A program made the position numbers and the translations under genes. Source: Gnetum montanum (lineage: Eukaryota; Streptophyta; Gnetopsida; Gnetales; Gnetaceae). From it: a DNA stretch of 39,292 nt. Positions 1 to 10,715 of this stretch are shown one piece after another. Every line of letters begins with the position of its first letter. The stretch's first letter is position 1. The notes below the pieces were generated by a model, which saw only the letters and a list, made by a program, of their open reading frames with translations, was not told the DNA's origin and did no database searches. The stretch lies in assembly GCA_015680685.1 (NCBI GenBank), contig MNCI01030770.1, positions 1-39,292 of the forward strand. Reading direction: 5' to 3'.

Positions 1-21
1 GAAAGCCGTTGATAAGCTTAC

Positions 22-2156
22 GAGAGTTAAGGCCTTGATGACGGTAGGTGTAACAGATGGGTCTCTTCGGGCAAGCTTCTGCAGCGTTCCCAAAAATGTT
101 GTATCATATGAGGGATCCAAGCACTGATTGGTTGATCGATCCAACAAGCTTTGTACGAATGCATCAAAGCTGGAGGAAACTTTTTTCATGCGCCAAATGG
201 TGGGCAAATCTAACCAACGCAGCCACGGCACGAAATCTCCCAGAAGTGGAAGCGATATGAATTCCGAGATACGTGAGACAAGATTCATGAGAGGTTGCAG
301 CAGCTCTGGAAAGGTGTTCCCAGCGAGTGTGCGCCATATGATGTTAAAAGGCACTGCTCGAAATGCTGCGCTGAGATCCACTGCCATGGCACCTCTGGAA
401 CTGCGGCGCCACAGTTCCGCAGCCATGGCTTTGCTTTCTTCCTCGCGAAGGTGGCGAAATGACGCAATCTGCAGTTCACAAGGAGTCGCAGTTCAAAGAG
501 TCATGGAGTTAAAAGATGCATAAGCTATTTGGTCAATTTTGTTTATCCCAGTTATGAATATTGTTTTCAACTTTTCGCACACACTGAAGAAATTCCAAAT
601 TAGCTTTTGATAGAAGGTAGTAACCAAAATAACTCAGGTAGCCGGCTTATTTTGTTACGCAAATGGGTAAGATAAACCTGATGAACTTTTCGCACAACTG
701 TGGAATATGCTTTTCACACGCAGACGTGGAATCAGGTTAAGACTTTAGCTCAATTTGTTGGGCCTTACGCATAAGGACTTCAGGCTGTCATATTAGGAAA
801 GTGGTTAATATATTACAAAGCTTCTTGTATAATAAATAATTTGGTATAAGTGTTTTGCATCTTTAATAAAATAAACTTATTTGGGATTTTTAATATTGAA
901 GGCCAAGTAGCCAACTCTATGTTCCTTATGACAAAGACAAAGCTATGATAATGATTATTTTTAATATTAAAAGTAGTAAATAGTATTTTTATTATTATTT
1001 TACATGTGAAAGCTCCCAAAACAAAACATTAGAACATTTTACAGAAAACTGAAAAGGTTCAAGCCTATTTCATTCATGACCCTTACTTTCATCACCGGTA
1101 TCTAAAATCAGAAGACTAAATTCTCTCTAAAAAATTAGGAAACTTTTTTTTTCTGATTATTGATATTCTTTTAGCTACAACACATCATGGGCAATCAATT
1201 GAAATGTTTCTCATGTTACAATTAATATCCTGATGAGATGTCCCAGGTCAATGAGCAAAATTCTTTTCTTTTGAGTTGAAATTGACTTAGTAGAATAGGA
1301 AGTCTGATAAGGATGAGTAATATAATTTTTAATTATCTTTTGACTAATCATTTAAAACAAAAATATAATATTATTACAACAAAACCACACGACTCTTGCA
1401 AGCATGTGTTTAAAATTATTCAGAATTCATAATTTTGTTTTATCAGTATTTTAACTTTAAAAAAATATAATTATAAAACTGAAACTTAAATTTTTTACTT
1501 TTGTATCTGTGAATCCAGTTTCAGAATTCCTTTTTATAGAGTTTTCTTTTGATTTTTAAATTTATAACTCACTGATTCAGTCCTACACTCCTACCCGGTG
1601 TTAAAAACTCTTACCGCGAATTAGAACCAGCAAACCATGTGAAACGAGAAAAAAAAAACACAAGATAAAGGAGATGGACCTTGTAGGCGGTGAGCAGGTG
1701 CACCGTGCAGAGTTTGCGAGCCTGCCGCCAATGCTCACCGTAGGGTGAAAGGGCTGCATCACGGCCTCCATAAAAGACATACTCTGTCATAGCACTGGGA
1801 GGCCGGCTCGCAAAGGCAGCATCATGGGTCTTGAGAAACAAGCGTGCAGCCTCTATAGAGGAGGCTATTACAGCCAGTAAGCTGCCCAACTGCACATACA
1901 TGATATCCCCGTAGGTACCTGCAAGCTCTGCTAACACTCGGTGCCGACCACGACCACCATGAGCCCGGGCTAGTATGTGCAGGATGCCTATCACTGGCAG
2001 TCCCTTTGGCCCTGGGGGCAGCCGCGGCGACGGCAGCAGCTTAGATGGATGGTTCAATGTGCTCATTAGCAGTCTCCATACCATTACTACTCCTGCTGCT
2101 GCCACCAGCAGAATGCCCACTGCCAACGGTAGGGAAGTATCCTCCCAAACAGTCAT
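22..2156 (-). CDS. Cytochrome P450, CYP71-clan (A-type), exons 1 and 2; 3' end beyond left edge
   Basis: Haem-thiolate monooxygenase expected on the ER membrane; family and substrate cannot be named. Exon 1 is 2156-1680 (159 codons) and exon 2 is 468-22 (149 codons); both introns are phase 0. Intron 1 (1679-469, 1,211 bp, AT-rich) has donor AAG/GTCCAT and acceptor CTGCAG/ATT; the second intron opens with GTAAGC at 21-16. Visible features: N-terminal membrane anchor (residues about 9-31), proline hinge LPPGPKGLPVIG (46-57), C-helix WRQAR (133-137), and exon 2 opening with the FRHLREEE segment that follows the C-helix region in this clan. The frame is open through both exons. The I-helix, ExxR and haem-loop exon must lie left of base 1; the conserved phase-0 intron just before the I-helix fits A-type P450s. 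Known: fold and motifs. Inferred: that the gene is functional. The exon 1 donor beyond GT is non-consensus. Confidence 0.9.
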
Positions 2157-2157
2157 G

Positions 2158-2285
2158 ACTTGTGTGTTTGGGATATTGATTGTATTAACAAGAGCGTTCC
2201 TCAGCCACGCCTTTTATAATGCAACTTGTGTGTTTGGGATATTGATTGTATTAACAAGAGCGTTCCTCAGCCACGCCTTTTATAA
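2158..2285 (-). promoter_or_regulatory. Tandemly duplicated TATA core promoter of the P450
   Basis: Two nearly perfect 62-bp copies (2158-2219 and 2224-2285, period 66 bp) sit directly upstream of the P450 start codon. Each carries TATAAAAGG on the minus strand (2218-2210 and 2284-2276). The proximal box is about 55-60 bp from the ATG, leaving room for a 5' UTR of about 30 bases; the distal box is one period further away. The copies are almost identical, so the duplication looks recent. That either box is used is inference. Confidence 0.7.
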
Positions 2286-2823
2286 AGATTGCATTGGTAG
2301 CTCGGCAGCGTTTATCATACGTAACTTTGACTTGTCTCTGTGCTCATTGCAATCCTATGCGCCGGAGATTCGCGATTCCAGATAAATTTTCACAAATTGT
2401 TCAGAAGCGCATTAAATCCGCAATGGGTACGTATTTCATAATTTCCAATGAAATTATGAAATTTTGTCTGGATCTGTACATATACATTGAAATGGTCCCC
2501 TTGCCTTGCCTCATATTATTATTGCCTTTTTCTCGATGTCTGCATTATGCATTAAAATTATACTTATCTTCTCCTCCTGCTCTGAATCTTCCCAGATTTC
2601 ATTGCAAGTGGCCAGCAAGCAATCAAGATTCATGGCATCGGCATGACACAGACCACAGAAAACAGGGAGTACGAATGGATAAACAGACACAGGCAAATCA
2701 CAAAAGGGCTACTTCGGTAACCGAAGGCCGAAGGGCCAAGTTTGGGTCACACAGAAATCAAGTTTGGAACGGGGCCTGCGAGGTAAACATTGCATTTGCA
2801 TGGATTGGCCTTTGGGAGCGTCA

Positions 2824-3141
2824 AAGGTTCTGCCATCATTCACGGGTGTTTATTGAGCATTATTGCTGGTTCTTGCTCTTTTTGTCATATCTCTGCTAAA
2901 AAAACAAAAAACAAAACAGGGTCATTGTCATGGGTCATAGTCATGAACACGATGAACGACGACGGATGGTCGCTTGTCATATAAGGTTCTGCCATCATTC
3001 ACGGGTGTTTATTGAGAATTATTGCTGGTTCTTGCTCTTTTTGTAATATCTCGCTGAAAAAAGAAAAAAAAAATAAAACAGGGTCATCTTCATGGGTCAT
3101 AGTCATGAACACCATGACGGATGGCTGCTTGTTCAACTTTT
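2824..3141. repeat. Imperfect tandem duplication, period about 159 bp
   Basis: The block starting AAGGTTCTGCCATCATTC at 2824 is repeated from 2983. Both copies contain the CACGGGTGTTTATTGAG segment, an A-rich tract and GGGTCATAGTCATGAACAC. They differ by substitutions and by the length of the A-rich tract. No coding content is seen. Confidence 0.85.
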
Positions 3142-4115
3142 TTTTTTAAATTTGTTTGCTTATGTGCCAACCAAACTACCAGCACAGCACATGGCCAATG
3201 GCCATATGCAATCTCATGGTGCTCTGTTTTTGCTTTCCCCTTCATCATGACTAGTGCCAATTCCCCCCTTGTTCGAAAGGTTTTCAATTACCATAGGTGA
3301 AGTGAGTTAGCTGTACCTAGTTTAGTTAAGTTGTATCTTCTTATAATGTGGTTGTCTTTAACATGGCCCTATGGCACTACTCACATGTCATTGTTGAACA
3401 AAAATATTAGCAAAAGTGATTTGTTATAAATTTGGTTGAGGCTTGAGGCTTAATTTCATTTTTAAAAAGATTGGATTGAGTAACAAAAGGGTTTCATTTT
3501 ATTGCTGTCATTTTGGTTGTTGCAAAAATTATATGTTTAGGCAGATTATAGCTCTTGAGTAAGAAAATGGATTGGATACCCTCCATACCTTTGCAAATTT
3601 TCTTGCTTCAGTGTAATGGTGATATTGCAATCTTTTATGAAATTAAGCATTAACAATATTTTGGATTTACATTGTACTTGTTCTATATTCTACAATGTTT
3701 TTTTATGATACATGAGATTTAATTTTTAGAAAAAACTAATATATTTAAATTTTTTCTACAGATTCTTTTGATGCATAGTTGCAATCCAATCCTAAGATAT
3801 TTAATGGGGCTTTGGACTATCAGCCATGATGAGTAAGATGTAAAACAACCCATCTTGACAAAATTGAGCACAGGTGTGACAGGGTCACTAATGCATATGT
3901 GCTTCATGCAGTCAGTGCTACCTGGTTGCATCTGTTTTTATGTACGCCTACAGTGTTCCTTGGCACCATCTGCAGAAATATTCCTGCCTGAGGATAATAT
4001 CTCTCATGGGATTAAGAAAGAATGAGTTCCGTACCGACATTGGAGTCTTTGGCTCAAACCCCATCGGTTGCTGGTATGAAATTTGAAAGTAAAGATCGTA
4101 GAAATGCAGTTCCTG

Positions 4116-4299
4116 CCAAAGATTGAAAAATCAAATCAGATCGGCAAATCTGTCATCAAATCAGGTTCAAGGTTGCTACGCTCATCTATACTAGCTGCCA
4201 CGGGTTGCCAAAGATTGAAAAATCAAATCAGATCCACAAATCTGTCATCAAATCAGCTTCAAGGTTGCTACGCTCATCCATACTAGCTGCCACGTGTCG
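4116..4299. repeat. Tandem duplication, two copies of 92 bp
   Basis: Two copies beginning CCAAAGATTGAAAAATCAAA at 4116 and 4208 differ at only a handful of positions. Confidence 0.9.
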
Positions 4300-4301
4300 C
4301 T

Positions 4302-4357
4302 AATTGTGGAGATCTTGCGATTAATCAAGGTTGAATTGTGAAGATCTTGTGATTAAT
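4302..4357. repeat. Short direct repeat, period 32 bp
   Basis: AATTGTGGAGATCTTGCGAT at 4302 recurs as AATTGTGAAGATCTTGTGAT at 4334, directly beside the 92-bp duplication, so the local sequence has been duplicated at more than one scale. Confidence 0.75.
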
Positions 4358-4424
4358 GACAGATTTCTTAAACTATGATTCCTGCTGAAAACTTATTCTT
4401 TGTGACTTTTCTAAATTAGAAGTC

Positions 4425-5230
4425 TCAAAAACAGGTTCTCACGTGCTTGGGGACAGCTACAAGAGGATTTTTTCTGCTCACGATGTTACCTGGTCCCTCC
4501 TCCATGTCTATTTCTCCATGAGGGACCCAATTTGAATGTGTGGAAGTCTTGCAAGAACCAGCAAAACAGCGAGCAAAGCCATGGCAATGCTGGGGTACAC
4601 TCTCTGCCTGCACCAAAATGAAATCAGACAGCCCAGATAAGTCCACAACATTTTCATCCATGAATCTTTCAGGCCTGAGAGGATTTTTTCTGCTCACGAT
4701 GTTACTTGGTCCCTCCTCCATGTCTATTTCTCCATGAGGGACCAATTCGAATGTGTGAAGAGTCTTGCAAGAACCAGCAAAACAGTGGGCAAAGCCATGG
4801 CAATGCAAGGGTACACTCTCCTGCCTGCACCAAAAAATCAGACAGCCCATATAAGTCCACAACATCTTCATCTATGAATCTTTCAGGCCTGAACTGCTCG
4901 GGACTTTTCCACACAGCCGGGTCTCTGTTCATGGCCCTATGATTCACCATCAACACTGTGCCCTTTGGCAGAGTGAAGCCCGGTGACATCCTCTGTACAG
5001 AAACGGAGCACCCCAAGTGGAGTCACAGGGCAGAGTCTGATGGACTCCTTCACATCACAGTGCAGATATTTCATATGTGAGATATCGGATTCCTGAACTC
5101 GGCGGTCTCGACCGACTACTTGATCAATCTCCTGCTGAAGCTTCTGTGCACAAGAAGGGTGTTTTAGCAGCAGCGTTGTGGACCATTCCAGTGTTGATGT
5201 TATGGTCTCAGTGCCTCCCACGAACATATT
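4425..5230 (-). pseudogene. Cytochrome P450 last-exon pseudogene (I-helix to C terminus, frameshifted)
   Basis: The fragment opens at 5230 after an acceptor-like ATGCAG with NMFVGGTET, the I-helix oxygen-activation motif, exactly where the clan's phase-0 intron falls. It continues through KESIRL (ExxR) at about 5050, changes frame near 4990, then reads LPKGT and the PERF motif RPERF near 4885. The haem loop lies in another frame as FGAGRRVYP (about 4829-4804), with tyrosine in place of the invariant cysteine ligand. A second, tandem copy of the C-terminal part follows and ends in KNPLVAVPKH, a normal P450 tail. At least three frame changes make it non-functional. It lies upstream of the other P450 on the same strand, so it is the remnant of a tandem paralogue rather than that gene's missing exon. 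Its own exons 1 and 2 were not found upstream. Confidence 0.9.
4453..4893 (-). repeat. Tandem duplication (about 220 bp) of the P450 C-terminal coding segment
   Basis: Two copies, about 4678-4893 and 4453-4678, run from the PERF motif to KNPL. The joint reads KNPL followed directly by RPERF. The two copies carry different single-base indels: the GGCAGGAGAGTG haem-loop stretch in the first is GGCAGAGAGTG in the second, and a GG/GGG difference lies further downstream. They therefore decayed independently after duplication. Confidence 0.9.
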
Positions 5231-5268
5231 CTGCATGGTTCAGTTGAGTTGATCATGAACTTGCAGTT

Positions 5269-5316
5269 AAAAGTATCTTTATCTACACCGTCAAAAGTAT
5301 CTTTATCTACACCGTC
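5269..5316. repeat. Perfect 24-bp tandem duplication
   Basis: The unit starting AAAAGTATCTTTATCTACAC occurs twice head to tail with no difference, just upstream (in gene sense) of the P450 pseudo-exon. Confidence 0.9.
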
Positions 5317-6192
5317 GGGTAAAACCTAAGTTTGTTTGTTTTTATCTTTATTTATTTACTTATTTTGTTTTTTCTTTCACAAACAAATTTATTTGATTTT
5401 TTCTTTCACAAACAAGCACACATAGGGGTTGGTAGTAATACTCGATGTACATGTGTCATTAAATAAGTGTCCTTGGTAAATGTGATCTATTAAACAAGAG
5501 TGTACCACCATCCCTTTTTATCACTCATGGGTACTAGGTAGTAAACAAGAATATCCTAACATCCTCTTACATGGTAAATATGATCCACTATACAAGAGTT
5601 GGAGCACCCTCTCACAAAGTAGATGTGAACCTGTAACAAGCCACTTCTCTTTGAGTTTTTGCGTTAACAATTGTAATAGTCTTTCTATCTGTTTGTGGGC
5701 ATGTTTTGTTGATAAGTTGTGTGTGTCCTTTTTTTGGACTATGGTGGAAATGGCTAATTGGAATAATAATAAATTTGTTGATCATATTTTTATATGTATT
5801 ATGATTAAATGTTTAAATACTTTATGCATCATAAATATGATTTAAAATACATGTTGGGAATGTTTTAAAATAACAATAATAATTAATATATGGGAAAACA
5901 AAATATTTTTTGTTCTATTTCAACAAAGATGCTAAGAAACAAAAGAAAAATAGAGTACAATACTCTAAGGTGTGCCTCAAGAGCTAAAACAGGTATGTTG
6001 AGATACAAAAAAATGCTCATATTGAGGAACTTAACATATGAATCAAGTTGGAGGAACTGACCCATGAATCAAGGATATTGTGTGCAAATACCATAGCTTT
6101 ATATTATATTATATTTTTATTTAATCTAAATGTGATGCATTGCTCTTTTTAATTTAAAATAGTACAGTATAAGTACCCTCTCCATGGCTATA

Positions 6193-6215
6193 GAAAGGTC
6201 ACGTGATGACCTTTC
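6193..6215. repeat. Inverted repeat with 9-bp arms around CACGTG
   Basis: GAAAGGTCA and TGACCTTTC are perfect inverted arms separated by five bases; the centre includes a CACGTG G-box-like core. It could be a hairpin or a transcription-factor site; no adjacent gene supports either. Confidence 0.5.
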
Positions 6216-8098
6216 AAAGCTCCTAAGATCATGGAAAAATTCACATCGTTTATAACCTAAAAAAGAAGGTACATTATTTGATTATGTATCAGAAATTGCC
6301 CTTATCATGAATCTATTTTGAAAACTTTTTCCTTGCATCTTATGATAATTCTGAATAATAAAGAGATATATATTATGTTGGAATATTTTGTAATTATCAA
6401 GAGGAATTGAACCTAAGATCTAGCAAATATCAAAAATTGTTGATTCAGGAATTGAGCCTGCAACCTATAAATACACATATTTTATTGATTTTTTTATAGT
6501 GATCATGAAGAGAATTGAACTCATGACTCATTGCTAAAAAACAAGAAAGAGAGAACTTTAAAAAGAAAGAAAAGAAAACAAATAGTTTCCAAGAAGTCAT
6601 TTACAAGAAACCATCCATTATCCCTTATTCCATCTACAAACAGGAAGAGGAGGAGAGGAAAAAAATACAAAAGGAAAAAGTAGCTAAGTAAGACAAAAAA
6701 AAAGGAATACAACAACAAGGAGTCTAGTTGGGAAAGGAGAGAAGATTGTGACTACTACAGGAGATAACAAGGAGAAAGAAAACAAGTGCTGCATAGCAAT
6801 CCAATATTCTAATAATTCCTACTAGCAAGCAAGATATCTAAGTAATGAGGTAAAATGATCCATCTCTGTTATGTTTGATAATGGCCAGCATGGTTTGATT
6901 TTCTCAAACTTCTCTCTTCTTGCTTGCCTAACCACCTTTATAATGCTTATATGAAATTATCAAGATTCTTGTTATAAGATTAGATTGATGAAACCTTTAT
7001 TATTATTTTTGGATCTCTCCACTCATCCTCTACACTCTCACACCTAAATGACTCGAATGAGATTTGTTTCTATAACGATTCAGAAACTCCCATAATGATT
7101 TGGGGCATTTTTGGGAAAAGATTGCCAACAGGGGCCAAGGATACCTAATATGACGATTAGTACCACTGACAAAAGGTGAGAGTATTCTTAGGCTCATGGA
7201 TAATTGTGAATGTTTTAAAATTGTTGAATTCTTGAGTTCTTACTAAACCTCCCCATTTGAATGCATAAATATTGGATCTAAATCTTAAATTATACTTCTT
7301 TTCCTATACCTTCTCAAATCTAAGTTTGGTATCTTTCTATAAGTTGATGGAGTGCGGGAAAACCTAGGATGTTAATTTATGGTTGTGATCTATCTATTCT
7401 CTATTGTTGAACATATGAATTTCTGGATTAAATGATTAATGGTAAAATGGTTACAAGAGTAGGAGACTCCCTATCAACCTTCTTCAACTAATCTATCTGA
7501 AGATTGAGAAGCAATTTAAAGAGAATAAATGTGGAAGAAAGGCACTTCCCTTCCCATGCCTCATTAGAAAACTATATTGGAGGGGAGGGATAGTCCACTA
7601 TACAAATGATGCTGTCAAACGTGCGCCAACTGCCAATTGAGTAGAGATGATGAAAGATAAAATGCCTACAATGACCATTCAAAAAGAGGAGTAGCAGCTA
7701 CCACCTTCACCTATCACTCAAATAACTATGCCAGACATCACTGCAACACAACACAATGCTTGCACAAGTATTGAGAATGGCTCTTGAGCGAGCAAGAGCA
7801 ACAAACAAGCACAAGTGGTGGGGACCCATCTATGTACCGGCCAATAATGAGATACCTAAATGAGATGGCCTGAATAGTGAGCCTGATAGGAGGAGCTAGA
7901 TCTATTTTCTTAACCTAATGAACATAGCTGTCTGCAAGGTCGAATCCTAGTGCTAGAGAGGTAACAGTATCTTTCATAGAACAACTACTACTCTTAGAGA
8001 TTTCTAGGAATACTACAACCTTCTCAGTGCACTTGGAGGAAGGTAAGGGATCAACAATGCTGGTAATGTAGCACCAAGGGTAGGAAACAGCAACAAAG

Positions 8099-9135
8099 GT
8101 GGTTGCTAAGAGAATTATCGAAACACTCAAGGCACCTACAATGTCTAAAACAAACATCACTGCACTCAAAGATGTGCAGACAAATGTAGGGATCATAAGC
8201 AGTAGATTAAGTATAGCACAGCATGAAGACCTATTGGACCAACTGGCGGGAACCAAACAACTACTTTCGGATGTCTTTAATCTTTCGAATAGTATTACTA
8301 CAACCCTGTCGGAGTTGCTAGAGGCAAGGGGCAAAAACATTATCTTGGAAGGGCAACTCAAAACAACCAAGGAGCTGAACGAATGCTTAGTTGTTGAAGT
8401 TGTTGAATTAATAGCCTAAATTGTATACCCTGCATTTCTCAACCCAACATTAACAAGAGATGAAGCTCTTGAATAGCTTCACACTAGACTAAAAGGGGTT
8501 GAGGGTGTGATGGAGATGGCAATGGTCTATCGATCCTTGGCAAAGGTGACCCAACACAAAATCCAAAAGGCCTTGGATCTAACTCACAACGAGAATGTGC
8601 ACTTGATCATAGAGAACCATTCCTGTGAAATGTTAATGTGCATAAAAAACAATTAACCAAATTTATCCATCAATAGTAGGAACAACTAGCCAGAACAAAC
8701 ACAAAGCTAAGGAGATTGGCAACTAAGAATAGAAATATTTCCATGAAGAAGGTCCATACCCTTCACCAAAAGACTGTAATAGAGGTAGCCGCTTGGAAAT
8801 TAGAGGCTCTCAAATTTGAGAGAGACAAGGATCACTACAAAGAACATGTCAACCAATAGAAAGAAGTAAATGAAAAACATATTCAAGTGGCGAAGGCAAA
8901 GGTGAATGAGACCCTCCAACAACTCCAACAAGGACGAGAATTATAGCAATCCATCATTGATGGGATTGATCAGTACAATAAAGTAAAAATTTGCCTAAAG
9001 GAGTTACATATAGAGGAAATGATAGAATACATGGAGCTCGCTAATCTCCAATACACGAATCTGGCTATGTTAACTGTTGGACAGCCATGGTCAAAACTGG
9101 AAAAGCAAGTGGTCAACTTGTACTTGAATAACTAA
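8099..9135 (+). pseudogene. Decayed coding region with coiled-coil character, origin unknown
   Basis: From 8099 one frame is open for about 106 codons, then continues recognisably to about 8655 through scattered stops. After a frame change, 8743-9135 reads 131 codons from an ATG to TAA with two internal TAG stops. The conceptual product is rich in Glu, Lys, Gln and Leu with heptad-like spacing, suggesting a coiled coil. An isolated upstream piece (about 7771-7860, starting MALERARATNKHKWW) may belong to it. I recognise no family. A relic of a transposon accessory ORF or of a host structural protein is possible; stop spacing and composition are the only evidence for coding origin. Confidence 0.4.
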
Positions 9136-9481
9136 GGGGATGAAATTATTTTTGACACACTTATCCTTAATTTCATAGCTAATTACCCTTGATAATGTCC
9201 TTCGGGCAATGAAAATTTTCAAAAAAAAAAATTTATGCATTATTCGGTGTGTACTTCTCCCCCACGACTAAGCTAAACACTCCGAGTTCAAGTAGGTTCA
9301 AACAGAATGAAAATCGAAGAACCAGCGAGCGAGATATAGGTATGAAAGCAAGGGACACACAATTGCAAGTCGTAGAGAGAAATTTGAAAAATTCCCCTGC
9401 ATGAATAGTTGAAAATGATGTTAAGTAGCATGGGGGGTCGTGTGTATATATATTTTTGTGATGCGATATCGCGTCGACCAC

Positions 9482-9501
9482 GATATCACGTACGTGATAT
9501 C
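9482..9501. repeat. Perfect 20-bp palindrome GATATCACGTACGTGATATC
   Basis: The sequence is identical to its reverse complement. It follows GATATCGCGTCGACCAC and closely resembles the GATATC-based palindromes in the LTR at 20277, so it may be a fragment of that LTR family. Confidence 0.85.
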
Positions 9502-10004
9502 AAAGCCTTTTGATATTAGGGCACAACGAAGGATACCAAATTTTTAGGATTTTTCTTGAAATTGCGATGGAAGTTACGAACACGTGGACAAGTGTTAAAT
9601 GGTTCCAAGGTAATTTAACTAGTTCTTGAAGGCACGAATAATTATGATGGTGTGGAATGTAGTAATAAGGCCTCAAGTGGTAATGGAGAGAAAAAGGCCA
9701 TGTGATGGTTCATAGGAATGTTTGATTCAAAGGGGTAGTCAGGAGGGAAATAAAATCGTTGAAAATATGCTAAGGGTAATAAATGGTTTGTGGAAGATGT
9801 GTTATGTGTGAAAATTACAAAAATTACGCAAGTGGGTCCTCCCCAAAGCAGGTTTCAACCTATAATGCCCTTGCGTAACCCCACTTAAAAGTGTCCATGG
9901 GCACTCGAAGGGTTAAATGTAATCCACATATTTATGTAACCCTTCTTTAGAATTGTAAAATTAAAGAAAATGAAAAATATTTATTAATCCTGCTTGTTAT
10001 TAGA

Positions 10005-10022
10005 ATGGGGGATATCCCCCAT
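10005..10022. repeat. Perfect 18-bp palindrome ATGGGGGATATCCCCCAT
   Basis: Self-complementary over 18 bases; lies 100 bp from the LTR of copy A in otherwise featureless DNA. Confidence 0.85.
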
Positions 10023-10259
10023 AACTAAACGGTTGAGCATGGCGAGGATTAATAAATGAAAGATGAGGGTCCTTGCATGTTGGAAACATTAAAACTTGGT
10101 CATACTTACCCCATTGGGGTTTGAAACACCACAAAAATTTTGAGCCTAGTACTTGTCCAACACCAAGCAGGTCCCTAGGACCAACAGACAACCACAGCGT
10201 ACATCTAGTGTCACACTTGGCAACTTCGGAGATCCGATGCTTAATTTTCACTAAGTATG

Positions 10260-10615
10260 CAGTCCGAGCGTATACGCCCAAGTGTACATTCCCAGCGTAC
10301 ACGCCTCACATGTACGCCCAGCAGGTACAACAGATGCATACGCCCAGCAATAAGATCCCCGGAGATAGCATGGAAATAGCACTGCAGAACAAGATTTGGT
10401 ACAAAGCAGCAAACATTAGCGTATACACCCCAGCGTATACGCCTAGCACACCAGCGTATACGCCCCAGCGTATACGCCCAGCATCCATCAGCGTATACGC
10501 CCAACGTATGCGCCAGCGTCCACAACATCTACGCCTAAGTTCGCATACGCCTAGCACCTCCAGCGTATACGCCCATAGTCTACGCTCACTGCAGACAGCG
10601 TATACGCCCAGCAAA
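10260..10615. repeat. GCGTATACGC palindrome array in LTR U3 (copy A)
   Basis: At least seven exact copies of the self-complementary decamer GCGTATACGC plus many one-base variants (GCGTACACGC, GCGTATACAC, GCATACGC), irregularly spaced. The same array fills the U3 of the other two LTRs. Confidence 0.9.
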
Positions 10616-10706
10616 TGTAACATATTGTACACTTGTAAATTTTACGCTCTTGCACCCGGTCAACGCGCCACGTGTCTCCCAACCCAAATCCACTGTCAAA
10701 ACCCTG

Positions 10707-10715
10707 TATAAAAGC
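10707..10715 (+). promoter_or_regulatory. TATA box of copy A LTR (TATAAAAGC)
   Basis: TATAAAAGC lies just downstream of the palindrome array, after a CCACGTGTCTCCC stretch conserved in all three LTRs. Transcription of the element RNA would start about 30 bases downstream. Confidence 0.7.

Larger units (their letters stand above)
2290..4424. other. Intergenic DNA between the P450 gene and the P450 pseudogene
   Basis: No supportable gene. Only short ORFs without recognisable motifs or codon structure are present. The segment has homopolymer A/T runs and three local tandem duplications listed separately (2824-3141, 4116-4299, 4302-4357). Confidence 0.6.
5231..7740. other. AT-rich intergenic DNA
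   Basis: No gene is supported: ORFs are short and lack recognisable motifs. It holds a 24-bp tandem duplication (5269-5316), a repeated TTTTTTCTTTCACAAACAA (about 5368-5386 and 5397-5415), long A/T tracts and one clear hairpin (6193-6215). Confidence 0.6.
9136..10121. other. Intergenic DNA with palindromes, left flank of element copy A
   Basis: No gene seen. It contains a perfect 20-bp palindrome (9482-9501), a perfect 18-bp palindrome (10005-10022), and a GTGGGTCCTCCCCAAAGCAG block at about 9834 that recurs inverted near 19490. The five bases before the LTR (10117-10121, GGGTT) would be copy A's target-site duplication, but its other end is missing. Confidence 0.55.

Noticed and set aside
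1-5236. The two P450 pieces as exons of one gene
   Set aside because: Both are on the minus strand, but the I-helix/C-terminal exon (5230-4425) lies upstream of the N-terminal exon (2156-1680), the wrong order for one transcript.
7915-8370. 151-codon minus-strand ORF
   Set aside because: It overlaps the decayed plus-strand coiled-coil region and shows no motif; the plus-strand reading has better protein-like composition.
10073-10711. 212-codon plus-strand ORF in the copy A LTR, and similar ORFs at 22213-22473, 22370-22729 and 38690-39271
   Set aside because: They translate the GCGTATACGC arrays into monotonous Tyr-Ala-Pro-Ser or Gly-Val-Tyr repeats in several frames at once; repeat shadows, not genes.
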